The notes beneath the pieces were generated by a model, which was not told the origin of the DNA, searched no databases, and worked only from the letters and a program-made list of their open reading frames with translations. Positions 34,573-43,154 of a stretch of DNA of 64,000 bases are shown in pieces. The stretch spans positions 57,536 through 121,535 of the forward strand of contig MEPP01000006.1 of the NCBI GenBank assembly GCA_001769855.1, in the 5' to 3' direction. The number at the start of each line of letters is the position of its first letter. Positions within the stretch are counted from its first letter, which is position 1. Made by a program: the position numbers and the translations under genes. The stretch is from Bdellovibrionales bacterium GWA2_49_15. GTDB taxonomy: Bacteria; Bdellovibrionota; Bacteriovoracia; Bacteriovoracales; Bacteriovoracaceae.

Positions 34573-35620
34573 ATTTAAAATCGGAAATTTTACAATAGGC
34601 TCCTCAAGTCGGCCTTTCATCATCGCTGAGATGTCGGGAAACCATAATCAATCCCTCGACAGGGCCTTAGAGATTGTCAGGGCCGCCGCCAAGGCCGGCG
34701 CTCATGCCCTAAAGCTGCAAACCTATATCGCAGAGACCATGACCTTGAATCTTAAAGAAGGAGCTTTTTTAATCGCAGATGAAGCGAGTCTTTGGAAAGG
34801 AAATTCTCTCTATGAACTCTATAAATTAGCTTCCACACCTTGGGAGTGGCACAAACCCATTATGAAATTGTCTCGCGAATTGGGCATGGTGTGTTTCTCT
34901 TCTCCCTTTGATGCCACGGCGGTAGATTTCTTAGAAAAGCTTGATGTCCCATGCTATAAAATTGCCTCGTTTGAAAATACCGACCTTCCACTCATCAGGC
35001 GAGTGGCAAAAACCGGAAGACCCATGATCATTTCTACCGGCATGGCCACGGTCGGTGAAATTGAAGAGACCCTTCGTGCCGCCAAGGAATCAGGTTGCAA
35101 GGATATCGTCCTCTTAAAATGCACCAGCACCTATCCTGCGACTCCCATCGATACGAACATTGCCACCATTCCTCACATGAGAGATCTCTTTGGAACACAG
35201 ATCGGACTATCCGATCACACGATGGGAATCGGAGTTTCCGTGGCCAGTGTGGCCCTGGGCGCCACGGTTATTGAAAAGCATTTCACGCTAAACAGGGCCG
35301 ACGGCGGGGTAGATTCCACTTTCTCCCTGGAGCCTGCGGAACTCAAAACATTAGTTATTGAGACAGAGCGGGCATGGCAATCCATTGGAAAGATTTGTTA
35401 CGGAGCCTCATCTGAAAATGAAGCAAAATCAAAAGTCTTTCGTCGATCGCTTATTTTCGCCGAGGATTTGAAAAAGGGAGACGTCATAACGGACAAAAAT
35501 CTAAAATGTCTTCGTCCAGGAATCGGTCTTCCTCCCAAATACTATGAAATATTTTTAGGAAAAAAAGTGAATAAATCGATAGTCAAGGGAACTCCCCTCA
35601 CCTGGGATATCTTGGGATAG
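34565..35620 (+). CDS. pseI: Pseudaminic acid synthase
   Basis: 351 residues. FIIAEMSGNHNQSLDRALEIV is the NeuB-family start with the PseI-type GNH, HALKLQTYIAETMT the PEP site, PFDATAVDFLEKLDVPCYKIAS and IGLSDHTMGIGVS follow. Residues about 290-351 form the SAF antifreeze-like lid (LIFAEDLKKGDVI, LRPGIGLPP). Reaction: condensation of the 2,4-diacetamido-trideoxy-altrose with phosphoenolpyruvate. It is paralogous to the LegI gene at 47426 but is the PseI-type copy. Confidence 0.94.
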   Translation: MREFKIGNFTIGSSSRPFIIAEMSGNHNQSLDRALEIVRAAAKAGAHALKLQTYIAETMTLNLKEGAFLIADEASLWKGNSLYELYKLASTPWEWHKPIMKLSRELGMVCFSSPFDATAVDFLEKLDVPCYKIASFENTDLPLIRRVAKTGRPMIISTGMATVGEIEETLRAAKESGCKDIVLLKCTSTYPATPIDTNIATIPHMRDLFGTQIGLSDHTMGIGVSVASVALGATVIEKHFTLNRADGGVDSTFSLEPAELKTLVIETERAWQSIGKICYGASSENEAKSKVFRRSLIFAEDLKKGDVITDKNLKCLRPGIGLPPKYYEIFLGKKVNKSIVKGTPLTWDILG

Positions 35621-35642
35621 TTGAAAGAAAAGATAGTCTTCT

Positions 35643-36704
35643 ATGAACATTTATTTTCGAGTGGATTTCGGAAAGTACATTGGTTTTGGACACCTCTCCA
35701 GGTGCATGGTGCTTGCAGACCTTTTTGCCAGCAAAAACCATAATGTCTGCTTCCTTCATCACACCCAAGAGGGCGCAAATCCTGAAAATTTTCATGGTCA
35801 TAAGCATGAAATCTTGGGTACAGGAATATGCCCAACAGAGTTCTCTACCACTAATTACGATACCTGGTTAGGCCACACTCAAGAGCAAGAGTGTCTTCAC
35901 TTAAGCAAATTTGTGACAACTCCCGCTATATGGATCATTGACCACTATGGTATTTCTTCAGTGGTCGAGCAGTACCTAAAAAAACACCATCAGCATGTCG
36001 TTGTGATTGATGATCTCAAGAGAACTCACTACGCGGATCTCATTATTGATTATTCGACTGCTAGCACCCGACAACAACTACAAGAGCGAAATTTGTACAA
36101 AGGGGAGTCTCTATCGGGTAAAGACTTTTGTATAGCTTCAATGCGCTATGCGCAAATGAGGAAGCAATCCTATCACCAAGTACGCAGGATTCTCGTTAAT
36201 CTTGGCTCAACTACTTCAGAAATGGTTTTAAAAGTCTGCCTTGCCCTCGATTCCCTTTTTTCGGAGTTCATCCTTGCCGAGGTTCAAGTTCTCTATAAAT
36301 CAGGTCGACCCCAGGAATTTAACTCGCAAAATCAATTCACGTTTATTCCGACCACCAAGGCCCTTGATAAAATGAATCTCGAAGCGGACTTGGTAATTGG
36401 TTCCTTTGGCGTGGCCCTCATCGAGCGCATCGTCCAATGTGTACCATGTGTAAATTTTTTAGTGGTGGACAATCAGAAAGATTTTTCTACAATCTTTAAT
36501 AATGATAACCTTCATAGCTTTTGTGGGGATTTAAGGCATCTCAATGTGCTACAAATTCAAGCATTGATCAGGCATGAAATTCAACGATTCAATAATGTGG
36601 TAACCCAAAACCTCAAATGTGCCTGTGGCATTGACGGACAAGGTGCTTTTCGTATAGTGGAAAAGCTGGAAGCGAAGTTTGCAGCTCCTAGGAGGAAAAA
36701 TTAG
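35643..36704 (+). CDS. pseG: UDP-2,4-diacetamido-2,4,6-trideoxy-beta-L-altropyranose hydrolase
   Basis: 353 residues. IYFRVDFGKYIGFGHLSRC is the PseG N-terminal motif (RxD...G.GH..RC, with the catalytic His), WIIDHYGIS and VVVIDDLKRTHYADLIIDYS match the domain linker, and DLVIGSFGVALIERI is the C-terminal GT-B-like donor site. Reaction: removal of UDP from the diacetamido altrose before PseI. It completes the Pse pathway set. Its 3' end carries the perfect AGGAGG of the next gene. Confidence 0.92.
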   Translation: MNIYFRVDFGKYIGFGHLSRCMVLADLFASKNHNVCFLHHTQEGANPENFHGHKHEILGTGICPTEFSTTNYDTWLGHTQEQECLHLSKFVTTPAIWIIDHYGISSVVEQYLKKHHQHVVVIDDLKRTHYADLIIDYSTASTRQQLQERNLYKGESLSGKDFCIASMRYAQMRKQSYHQVRRILVNLGSTTSEMVLKVCLALDSLFSEFILAEVQVLYKSGRPQEFNSQNQFTFIPTTKALDKMNLEADLVIGSFGVALIERIVQCVPCVNFLVVDNQKDFSTIFNNDNLHSFCGDLRHLNVLQIQALIRHEIQRFNNVVTQNLKCACGIDGQGAFRIVEKLEAKFAAPRRKN

Positions 36705-37689
36705 CACACTGCTTGTAAAAAATATTGAAGGCAGTCTTGCGAAATCCATAAAAGACCTGGATTTTCACGAGGTTGAGCAAAAAATTGAACGGGAGTATTT
36801 TTACTCACAGTTTTTTCTCGAGTATTCAGAAAAATATTTCAACTGCGGTCAACAGCTTTCTTTTCTCGTCCACGATAATACAACTGTTCAAGCTGTCGCT
36901 TTGGTTTACCCTATCGACACACAGTCCATAACCTATTTTGGGCTCCCAATCAAAATATTTTTTTCAGATTCAGTTTCCGCCAGTTCACAGAAAAATATTA
37001 ATGGTCTCTGCACTTCGCATTTGGAATCGCTAGTCGAGAAATATCGATTCAACAATATGTTGATCGATTTAAGCTCATCCCTTGGCATGAGCTACTATCA
37101 AGTTGGAACGAATCTCAGATATAATATCGATTCAGTCGTTGATCTAAATCTTACTGAAGAAGAACTGAAACTTGGCGTACGAAAAAGTTATAAATCCCTT
37201 ATCAATTGGGGGCAGAAAAATTTAAGCATGGAAATCGTGGATGCCGTGCATGGAACAAAAGAACAGTTTGATGATTTTAGAAATTTACATATTCAAGTGG
37301 CAGGACGTGAGACAAGGTCCAAGGACAGTTGGGAATGCCAGTATGACTCGATCAAGAAAAACAAGGGCCATCTTGTCTTGGCAAAACTAAATAACGAACT
37401 AGTATCCGGAGTTCTCAACCTATATGGACATGAAGAAGTGTATTATGGCGTGGGTGTAAACCGTCGGGATTTAATGGAACAGAAAATTGCCATCGGGCAT
37501 TACCCTATTTGGTATTCAATTCTTGAGGCAAAGAAAAGAAATCTCAAAACTTATAACCTCGGATGCATAGGGCCGACATTTCACGCAGATAAAGAGCGCG
37601 ATATCGCCAGCTTTAAAAAAGGTTTTTCACCTGACCTGAGAATTTCACACTCGCTATCAGTAACATTTGGCAAGCCCCATGACCAATAG
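36679..37689 (+). CDS. FemAB-like GNAT-fold protein in the pseudaminic acid operon
   Basis: Up to 336 residues; the start is uncertain (TTG at 36679, or ATT at 36700). The C-terminal half is of the acetyltransferase/FemAB type: GVRKSYKSLINWGQKN, FDDFRNLHIQVAGRETRSKDSW, LVLAKLNNELVSGVLNLYG, and YYGVGVNRRDLMEQKIAIGHYPIWYSI, which are the hallmark of the peptidyl/aminoacyl-transfer-like fold. It ends with IASFKKGFSPDL. Acyl transfer to an amino group of a nonulosonic acid is a reasonable but unproved role. It partly overlaps the next gene. Confidence 0.68.
   Translation: MQLLGGKISTLLVKNIEGSLAKSIKDLDFHEVEQKIEREYFYSQFFLEYSEKYFNCGQQLSFLVHDNTTVQAVALVYPIDTQSITYFGLPIKIFFSDSVSASSQKNINGLCTSHLESLVEKYRFNNMLIDLSSSLGMSYYQVGTNLRYNIDSVVDLNLTEEELKLGVRKSYKSLINWGQKNLSMEIVDAVHGTKEQFDDFRNLHIQVAGRETRSKDSWECQYDSIKKNKGHLVLAKLNNELVSGVLNLYGHEEVYYGVGVNRRDLMEQKIAIGHYPIWYSILEAKKRNLKTYNLGCIGPTFHADKERDIASFKKGFSPDLRISHSLSVTFGKPHDQ
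36690..36695 (+). promoter_or_regulatory. Perfect AGGAGG ribosome site with no ATG, GTG or TTG at normal distance
   Basis: AGGAGG lies near the end of pseG. In the frame of the following gene the next codons are AAA, ATT (36700) and, further on, CTG (36709). No standard start codon sits 5-12 nt away; the only standard one nearby is TTG at 36679, upstream of this site, with its own GGAAG at 36668-36672. An ATT start at 36700, as in infC, or the TTG start is possible. Confidence 0.5.
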
Positions 37690-38638
37690 AGATTACCAAT
37701 GGCCGGAATTCCATTTTAGGCTTGCTTCTTTAGCAAAAAAATCACAACTTCCTTCAGGCGTAGAATCGCAAATTGACAAAATAGAAAGTTTTTTTAACAT
37801 CAAATTTAATGCACGCTGCTTTGTCTTCCCTTCTGCGCGCTCTGCGCTCTCGGCCATTTTCCAATTTAAAGGCCTATCACGTCGACACACCATTTTCGCT
37901 CCCAAGTGGAGTTCCCATTGTGTATGGGACGCTATTTCCAGATATGCAAACCCAACATGCACCTTTGTCCCCGGCATTGATATGGTTTTGCTCGTCCACA
38001 AATGGGGTTATACCTACAAGACCAAGTGTCATGGCCCATCCAAAATTATCAGCGATTCAGTCGATTCAGTATTTTCTTCTTCGAATGAGGTTTTGGAAAA
38101 TTCATCTTTCGAAATAATTTCACTTTCCAAAACATTGGGAGCTTTTTGCGGTGGGCTTGTAGTTTGTCACGATCCGAACTTTGCCAATTTCGCCAGACAA
38201 CTCAGGACGATCGCCAGCGTTGACTTGGCCAGCGCTCAGGAGCACAAGAAACTCGCAGAAGTAAACAATGATGCAAATGGAAGCATCTGGCACTCTCTCG
38301 AATATAAAAACTTTTTACTTGGTGCCATGGGCCTGGAAAATATTCTTAACAACCTAGAGAACTTCACCTTGGCCGCGAACTCAATCAGCTCAAGAATTGA
38401 CAGGCTCACAAAAAAAATAAAATTAGATTATCTCCCCTTTTCAAATTCGCGCCTGCCCTGCGTGCTTCCGCTTCTTGAAAATAAACATAAGATACGCAAC
38501 AAAGAAATGTTCATGCAAAGGCAATTTAATTTTTCTTTTCAAAATGAAGAAGACCAATTTAGCGAGGCGCTTCTGATTCCTGTCCATCTTGGCATTTCCG
38601 ATGACGCCTTCAATGCTTTTTTAAGTAATATAGAGTAA
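37679..38638 (+). CDS. Degenerate PLP-dependent aminotransferase-fold protein
   Basis: 319 residues from the ATG at 37679, inside the end of the previous gene; a TTG at 37667 is the alternative. Features suggesting a type I fold: CFVFPSARSALSAIFQFKG (phosphate-site-like), TIFAPKWSSHCVWDAI, KIISDSVDSVFSSS (Asp position) and IISLSKTLGAFCGGL, where the Lys sits at the expected PLP site. At about 320 residues it is short for the DegT family (about 370-400). It may be an active aminotransferase or a non-catalytic partner. Its consistent place after the FemAB-like gene suggests joint action (inference). Confidence 0.62.
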   Translation: MTNRDYQWPEFHFRLASLAKKSQLPSGVESQIDKIESFFNIKFNARCFVFPSARSALSAIFQFKGLSRRHTIFAPKWSSHCVWDAISRYANPTCTFVPGIDMVLLVHKWGYTYKTKCHGPSKIISDSVDSVFSSSNEVLENSSFEIISLSKTLGAFCGGLVVCHDPNFANFARQLRTIASVDLASAQEHKKLAEVNNDANGSIWHSLEYKNFLLGAMGLENILNNLENFTLAANSISSRIDRLTKKIKLDYLPFSNSRLPCVLPLLENKHKIRNKEMFMQRQFNFSFQNEEDQFSEALLIPVHLGISDDAFNAFLSNIE

Positions 38639-38642
38639 TCAA

Positions 38643-40625
38643 ATGGATCATTCTTACAACGCATTATTTTTTATCGAAACTCAACATGAAGCCTCCTGCA
38701 TTTTAAAACTTTTCAATAATCAAGCATTCAAAACGGAGGGGGTTTATTTTATAACGTCCTCACCGGATATTCGCATACGCTTCATGGATGCCGGCTTGAA
38801 TGTCTCCTCTACCTTGGAATTTGATTCTTTAACAGATCACGAGGAAGGCGCAAATCTTGTCACCGCATTTATCAATTCTATTAATGATGCCTTCAAAAAA
38901 GCACCAATTCGAGATCAATTCGGAGTTACTGAAAGCTACAGAATTTCTGCTCAATGGCGCCTACAGTATTTTTCTGCTCATCTAATCCAACTTATTCAAC
39001 TGTACTGCAATGTACTTGAAAAAATGCCTGAGATGGACACTATTTACTATTTGGGCAATCAAGCCCCCCGCCAAATCTCATCCCTACTTGATCGAGATGA
39101 AACATATCATGCCGACATAATCAAATTGGTAGCAAAGAAATTCGGAAAGAAGATTGTTGAAGTGGGTCAATATACAACTGCCCCTCCCCCCGTCAAACAT
39201 CTGTCCGACAATTTTTTCTCCTCCATTTCATATCGAATTTTGCGATGGTTAATTTATCGGGTTATCAAGAATCTTGGGAAAAATGTTATTTTTATTACGG
39301 CGACAGTAAATAAATTGGATGTACTGACAACAAAAATCCAATCACGAACTCCAAAAACTAATTTTGTTTTATTAGGCGAGGTTGATTTTCTCAAAAGAGA
39401 ACAACCATATTCCCTTAACATGTTTTTTATCTATTCCTTGCTCGCAATTGCTACCCGTTCGTTTCAGCTGGCACGATTAATGATCCCTATAAAAAAAGGA
39501 TCTTTAAAAATTAATAGTTACGTTGATTTCAGATCACTTTTTCACTGTGACTATTATCTTGAGAAATCAAAGCACTCAAACATTCCACTCAGTTTTAAAA
39601 CCTCTTTGAATAGTTTATCCCTAAATATCAGAGGGATTGATCTTTCTAATTTTATTGTACAAAAACTTGAGTACGGGATTTTTCCCTTAATTGAACGTTC
39701 GCTGGTTGCTACTCGCTTACTAGATACAATTTTGACATTGACCAATCCTAGCGGAATTATTACCCCACATAGCTTGGACATGAAGGGCTCACTTGGTGAG
39801 TTGGCCCGCATAAAGGGAATTAAGGCCATCTTGATTTCGCATGGCTCTCATCCCATTCCCAGTAATGAAAAAATTAATGCCGAATACAAGCGACACGGCG
39901 AAGTTTTAATTGATACGGCATACCCCTATGTGGCAATCCAGTCAGAACTTGCGGCCCGATATTGTGATTTTTACAACGTCACTTCAAAGAGATTTATGAC
40001 AGGCCCTTTATGTTGGGGATTGCTTGATAAAAAAGATCCAAGCATTTTGCAAAAAATCGGAATTCCCTCCGGGAAAAAAGTTGTTGTTCACGCCGGCACA
40101 CAAAAGGGCCGATCTTCTCATTATTTCTATCGCTATGAAACGGCCGATGAATACCTCGATGCCCTATCAGATCTAATTCTTGCCGTGAAAGACATGAACG
40201 ATGTTGCTTTACTTATAAAATTTCGGGATAGTGAAACAATCTCATTTGGGGTGCTTGAGAAATTATTGCCAAAATCTGATAATGTATTTTTCAATAGAGA
40301 TGCTTCCTTTTTGCAGATCATTAATGAGGCCGACCTATTAATCAGCTTCACGTCAACTACTATAGAAGAGGCGCTTGAATTCAATACCCCTGTGTTGCAA
40401 TATGGCGGCAAAGGTCGTCTGGCGTTCGTTCCAAGCCTTGAATTATCTGCGACAACTACTTTTAGAAGATCGCCGGCGTATTTTGTAGCCCATCGAAAAG
40501 ACTTACCTAAGGCACTTCGGGAAATACTCACAGAATTTGCACAAAAACCACTCGCGGCCGCTGAATTAAATGATTATGTCTTGCCTAAGGAAAAACGAAT
40601 AAATATAGAAGACCTGTTTTCGTGA
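38643..40625 (+). CDS. Large surface-carbohydrate transferase-like protein, family unclear
   Basis: 660 residues. No confident family. The N-terminal 200 residues look helical. A hydrophobic stretch at about residues 256-275 (FFIYSLLAIATRSFQLA) may be membrane-associated. The C-terminal third has GT-B character: VVVHAGTQKGRSSHYFY, LLIKFRD, NVFFNRDASFLQIINEADLLISFTSTTIEEALEFNTPVLQYGG, similar in order to KpsC/KpsS and CDP-glycerol-transferase-like proteins. Located right after the Pse operon, it could transfer Pse or a related sugar (inference). It begins four bases after the previous stop. Confidence 0.6.
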   Translation: MDHSYNALFFIETQHEASCILKLFNNQAFKTEGVYFITSSPDIRIRFMDAGLNVSSTLEFDSLTDHEEGANLVTAFINSINDAFKKAPIRDQFGVTESYRISAQWRLQYFSAHLIQLIQLYCNVLEKMPEMDTIYYLGNQAPRQISSLLDRDETYHADIIKLVAKKFGKKIVEVGQYTTAPPPVKHLSDNFFSSISYRILRWLIYRVIKNLGKNVIFITATVNKLDVLTTKIQSRTPKTNFVLLGEVDFLKREQPYSLNMFFIYSLLAIATRSFQLARLMIPIKKGSLKINSYVDFRSLFHCDYYLEKSKHSNIPLSFKTSLNSLSLNIRGIDLSNFIVQKLEYGIFPLIERSLVATRLLDTILTLTNPSGIITPHSLDMKGSLGELARIKGIKAILISHGSHPIPSNEKINAEYKRHGEVLIDTAYPYVAIQSELAARYCDFYNVTSKRFMTGPLCWGLLDKKDPSILQKIGIPSGKKVVVHAGTQKGRSSHYFYRYETADEYLDALSDLILAVKDMNDVALLIKFRDSETISFGVLEKLLPKSDNVFFNRDASFLQIINEADLLISFTSTTIEEALEFNTPVLQYGGKGRLAFVPSLELSATTTFRRSPAYFVAHRKDLPKALREILTEFAQKPLAAAELNDYVLPKEKRINIEDLFS

Positions 40626-40673
40626 ATATGATATGTATTTAATGCGATCCGAAAAATTTCTAGGTGGTAGAGA

Positions 40674-41684
40674 ATGATATGGTATGCAACGAAATGTATT
40701 ATCTGCGAATCTCCAAGGATAATTACATTTAAAAAGAAAAAATTTGAAATGAATACTCACAGCAATTGGGTTGCAGAGTCTACCCTCGAACTTCTCGATG
40801 AAATAGAGTGTCGAGCCAGTTATAAATTCTGCACAGCTTGTAATCATTTTTTTAGAGATCCATTATACACCGATAGTCTCTTGTACACAGAAAATGCCTC
40901 CAATGTTCGAGCAAAAGCCTATAAAAAATATACGGGGGGCGACTATAATGCTGAAGCCGTCATTGCAGTAGGCGGAAACGTAAAAAAAGGATTTGAATTC
41001 ACGGCAAATCAACTGATAAAACAAGCAGTTATCGCCAAAAGAATTGGAAAAAAATTCTTAAAACAAAATCCTGGCCAAAAAATTAAAATCTTAGATTATG
41101 GCGCAGGTGCAGGATATTTCATTGATCTTTATGAACTTATTTTTAATAAGGTTTTATGTTTTAAAGATGTAGAATTCTATGCCTACGATCTTGGCACACA
41201 AGAAGCATCTTCCACTCAGAGAAAAGGAGCTAAATTCATTGTTGATCTTGAAGAACTGAAAAGAATTGCCCCATTTGATATTATCTGCTGCAGTGATGTC
41301 CTCGAACATATCGCTTCACCTGTGGAGTTTACTAAACAAATAAGTCACCTACTTCGCGAGAATGGAACTCTTTTCCTTGAAGTCCCCTTAGAATTGAACG
41401 CCTTACGAGAGCAAACTGGGCCAAGTTTCCATATCTCATGTTTTACAAAAAACAGCCTCCGTATGCTGTTGGCACTCTCAGGTTTTTCAAAGATTTCTGT
41501 ATACGCCAATGCTTTTTCCTCCTATCGAGGAGCTCCCTGCTCTACGGTTCAGGCCGTTGGTGTAAAATCGAGTACTCCGGGCAGGTTCTATTTCCCTCGA
41601 TGGTGTAGTCTTATCACTGACTTACTGAAATCATTTATCGCCGGTGTTGTCCGTGTCCTTACTCGTAAAATAGAAAAACAATAA
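40674..41684 (+). CDS. Zinc-ribbon class I SAM methyltransferase
   Basis: 336 residues. Residues 1-65 contain two CxxC pairs (CIICES near residue 8 and CTACNHFF near residue 57), a zinc-ribbon typical of sugar C-methyltransferases such as TylC3/NovU-like proteins. The SAM core follows: KILDYGAGAGYFIDLYEL, CSDVLEHIASPVEFTKQI and GTLFLEVPLELNALRE. It ends with a hydrophobic-basic tail. C-methylation of a keto-sugar is inferred from the zinc-ribbon architecture. The gene has no counterpart in the canonical Pse pathway. Confidence 0.8.
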   Translation: MIWYATKCIICESPRIITFKKKKFEMNTHSNWVAESTLELLDEIECRASYKFCTACNHFFRDPLYTDSLLYTENASNVRAKAYKKYTGGDYNAEAVIAVGGNVKKGFEFTANQLIKQAVIAKRIGKKFLKQNPGQKIKILDYGAGAGYFIDLYELIFNKVLCFKDVEFYAYDLGTQEASSTQRKGAKFIVDLEELKRIAPFDIICCSDVLEHIASPVEFTKQISHLLRENGTLFLEVPLELNALREQTGPSFHISCFTKNSLRMLLALSGFSKISVYANAFSSYRGAPCSTVQAVGVKSSTPGRFYFPRWCSLITDLLKSFIAGVVRVLTRKIEKQ

Positions 41685-41774
41685 ACTCGATTAAAAAAGA
41701 GACTTCTCAAAGATGCCAACAAGAAATATAGTCAGTTGTCCCAAGAAAGTTAAATTTAACGTTGGATCGTCACC

Positions 41775-43139
41775 ATGAAGATAGTATTTATCAATATAGT
41801 TTTGAGACCCGAGGCGAAGAAACACAGCCTTCCCGTAGGACTTGGTCACATCCTTCTGGCCGCTAAAACACATGGTTTTGAATTCGACCTTATTGATATG
41901 GCTTCTGAACGAATTTCATTGGATGAACTTGGAAAAATGTTGGAAAAGAAGATTTATGATGTCTACGCTTTTGGGTGCATCGTAACCGGCTATCGATATG
42001 TTCATCATATTTCCCAAACGATAAAAAAAATTAACCCCAATTCGACAATTATCTGTGGTAACTCGGTGGCAACTTCCATACCTGAGCTACTTCTTAAAAA
42101 TACCCAGGTGGATATTGCCGTTATAGGAGAGGGTGACATCACCATAGTGGAACTCTTAAAAGCGCTTGAAAATAAAACATCGATTACAAATGTTCGTGGT
42201 ATTGGTTTCAGAGAGGGTGATAAGATTCATTTTACGCCCGCTCGTCCGGTGATCGAAGATTTGGACACGATAGGCTTTCCGGATTGGGAAGTGTTTAACT
42301 TAGAAAGATATCTCGAAGACAATGCTCATGGTGTTGGTGAAGAAGATACAGTTTCCCTTCCTCTCAATTCAGCTCGAGGATGCCCTCACTCCTGTACTTT
42401 TTGCTACCATGTTTTCAAAGGAGAGCGGTACAGAAAATACTCCGAGAAAGCAATCATTGAGGAAATCAGACGGATCAACACGGCTTACAAATGCGAAGTG
42501 ATTACCTTTTGGGATGAATTAACTTTTACCAATTTAAAAAGTGTCAAGGACCGAGTTGATGCTATCAATGGACTAGGTTTTAACTTTAACTGGGGTGCCT
42601 CCGCACGTGCAGGACTCTTTCGCAAAGAACATATAGAAGAAGTGCGTGCACTTAAACAAGCGGGCTGTCGGCATATTTCGTTCTCTCTAGAGAATGGTAG
42701 TCCAGAGATACTAGCGGCCATGGGAAAGAAGATTTCTGTAGACCAGTTTATTGAACAAGCCCTCGTCCTCCATGAGGGGGGGGTTCCTCCCCTGACAAGC
42801 GTTATCTTCGGGTATCCTCAGGAGACTCCTGAAACGATTCAGAGAACTCTTGACATTTGTTATGAGTGCAATATCTACCCTAGTGTGGGCTTTCTACTCC
42901 CGCTTCCAGGAACCCAGATCTATGAATGGGCTAAAAAGGCCGGAAAGATCACAAATGAAATCGATTACCTGATGAAAATCGGCGACCGACAAGATTTTCA
43001 TATTAACCTCACCAAGATGGCTGATAACGAACTCGTTGAAACAGCCGCTAGAGGATTAGAAAGTTTAGCGAAAAAGCAAAATCTCAAATTGGCTTCAGTT
43101 TTTAAAACTGGCGATTACCAAAAAGTCGCCAAACCTTAG
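41775..43139 (+). CDS. B12-binding-domain radical SAM protein, second copy
   Basis: 454 residues. The N-terminal cobalamin domain has GLGHILLAAKTHGF, FGCIVTGYRYVHHIS and AVIGEGDITIVELLKAL. The radical SAM core has SARGCPHSCTFCYHVFKG (CxxxCxxC) and VITFWDELTFTN; ISFSLENGSPEILAAMGKKI and TSVIFGYPQETPETI continue the superfamily pattern. It differs clearly from the copy at 15818. Function inferred: radical-based methylation or rearrangement of a glycan or lipid precursor. It ends 15 bp from the convergent LIC12162-like gene. Confidence 0.87.
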   Translation: MKIVFINIVLRPEAKKHSLPVGLGHILLAAKTHGFEFDLIDMASERISLDELGKMLEKKIYDVYAFGCIVTGYRYVHHISQTIKKINPNSTIICGNSVATSIPELLLKNTQVDIAVIGEGDITIVELLKALENKTSITNVRGIGFREGDKIHFTPARPVIEDLDTIGFPDWEVFNLERYLEDNAHGVGEEDTVSLPLNSARGCPHSCTFCYHVFKGERYRKYSEKAIIEEIRRINTAYKCEVITFWDELTFTNLKSVKDRVDAINGLGFNFNWGASARAGLFRKEHIEEVRALKQAGCRHISFSLENGSPEILAAMGKKISVDQFIEQALVLHEGGVPPLTSVIFGYPQETPETIQRTLDICYECNIYPSVGFLLPLPGTQIYEWAKKAGKITNEIDYLMKIGDRQDFHINLTKMADNELVETAARGLESLAKKQNLKLASVFKTGDYQKVAKP

Positions 43140-43154
43140 GTCCTCCGCACACAC

